NCBI RefSeq assembly: GCF_009765835.1
Contig: NZ_LMUS01000006.1
Location: 248,001 to 312,000, forward strand
Source: Granulicella sp. L56
GTDB lineage: Bacteria > Acidobacteriota > Terriglobia > Terriglobales > Acidobacteriaceae
Direction of reading: 5' to 3'
Length of the DNA stretch: 64,000 bases
Numbering within the stretch: the stretch's first letter is position 1; every line of letters starts with the position of its first letter. The position numbers and the translations under genes are program-made. The notes under the pieces are model-generated. The model was not told the origin of the DNA and made no database searches. It worked only from the letters and a program-made list of their open reading frames with translations. Below, piece after piece: positions 63,663 through 64,000 of this stretch.

Positions 63663-64000
63663 AGATCGGCATCACCTGTTATCCCACCTACGGCGGCAGC
63701 GGCGTCGTCGCCACCGAGCTGGGCATCGAACTTGCCGCGCGCGGCCATGACATCCACTTCATCACATACTCGCAGCCCTTCCGGCTGACTGGCCGCGAGG
63801 CCAACATCCACTTCCACGAAGTGGCCGTCTCCAACTATCCACTCTTCGAGCATCCGCCTTACGACCTTGCTCTAGCTACGCGCATGGCCGAGGTCGCAGA
63901 GTTCTACTCGCTTGACCTTCTGCACGTCCACTATGCGATCCCCCACTCGGTAAGTGCCCTGCTCGCCAAGCAGATGCTCGCCGCAAACGGTCGAAAGCTG
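63659..64000 (+). CDS. bshA: N-acetyl-alpha-D-glucosaminyl L-malate synthase BshA, N-terminal part
   Basis: Open to the window end (114 codons). [40 protein letters not shown] is the strongly conserved BshA N-terminus (GT4 glycosyltransferase), followed by [28 protein letters not shown] and [20 protein letters not shown]. The enzyme makes GlcNAc-malate from UDP-GlcNAc and L-malate, first step of bacillithiol. Confidence 0.95.
   Translation, partial: MKIGITCYPTYGGSGVVATELGIELAARGHDIHFITYSQPFRLTGREANIHFHEVAVSNYPLFEHPPYDLALATRMAEVAEFYSLDLLHVHYAIPHSVSALLAKQMLAANGRKL

Overview
The window looks like a chromosomal segment from an acidobacterium of the Terriglobales type (Edaphobacter, Granulicella or Terriglobus-like). 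The evidence is a TonB receptor with a carboxypeptidase-like N-terminal domain, a PadR regulator paired with a large acidobacterial duplicated permease (ADOP), bacillithiol synthesis (BshA) and dispersed repeats beginning GGGTGCCCCAT. The taxon is inferred from gene content, not from a marker gene.

Layout. 1-4241 holds the N-terminal part of a TonB-dependent receptor (minus) and a divergent OmpR-type response regulator and sensor kinase. 4487-5657 is a decayed integrase joined by deletion to the tail of an excisionase. From 5930 to 34608 lies an integrated element of about 28.7 kb bounded by a 45-bp direct repeat of the 3' end of tRNA-Asn; the intact tRNA-Asn is at the right end and an intact tyrosine recombinase is just inside the left end. 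The element carries a DAC-like (DACNV-type) sensor protein, a DUF4132 giant coupled to a small ThiS/MoaD/ubiquitin-like protein ending in Gly-Gly, an excisionase-like HTH protein, a MobF relaxase with a MobC-like accessory and a membrane protein, the Hen1-Pnkp RNA repair operon, a Fic protein with putative operator repeats, and secreted WG-repeat and HEAT-repeat proteins. Its right end (29.0-34.3 kb) is an array of small unrelated genes in both orientations, one of them a recognisable Imm53 immunity gene, separated by about ten copies of one imperfect palindromic repeat, all in the same orientation.

34.6-64 kb is core-like sequence: a CAP-domain protein, GDP-fucose synthesis (gmd, fcl), an RNB ribonuclease, then an L-rhamnose block: rhamnulokinase, bifunctional rhamnulose-1-phosphate aldolase/dehydrogenase, a chimeric HTH plus sugar-binding regulator, rhamnose isomerase, lactate oxidation LutABC and the symporter RhaT. 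The logic is uptake, isomerisation, phosphorylation, cleavage to DHAP and lactaldehyde, oxidation to lactate, then lactate to pyruvate. Three of the promoter regions share the motif AT(A/C)CTCNCTAT. A PadR-ADOP pair interrupts this block. The end of the window has truA, an M20 peptidase, a tripartite RND efflux operon, tRNA-Val, a ChbG/YdjC deacetylase and the start of bshA.

Limits: all family calls come from reading motifs by eye; no database search was run.
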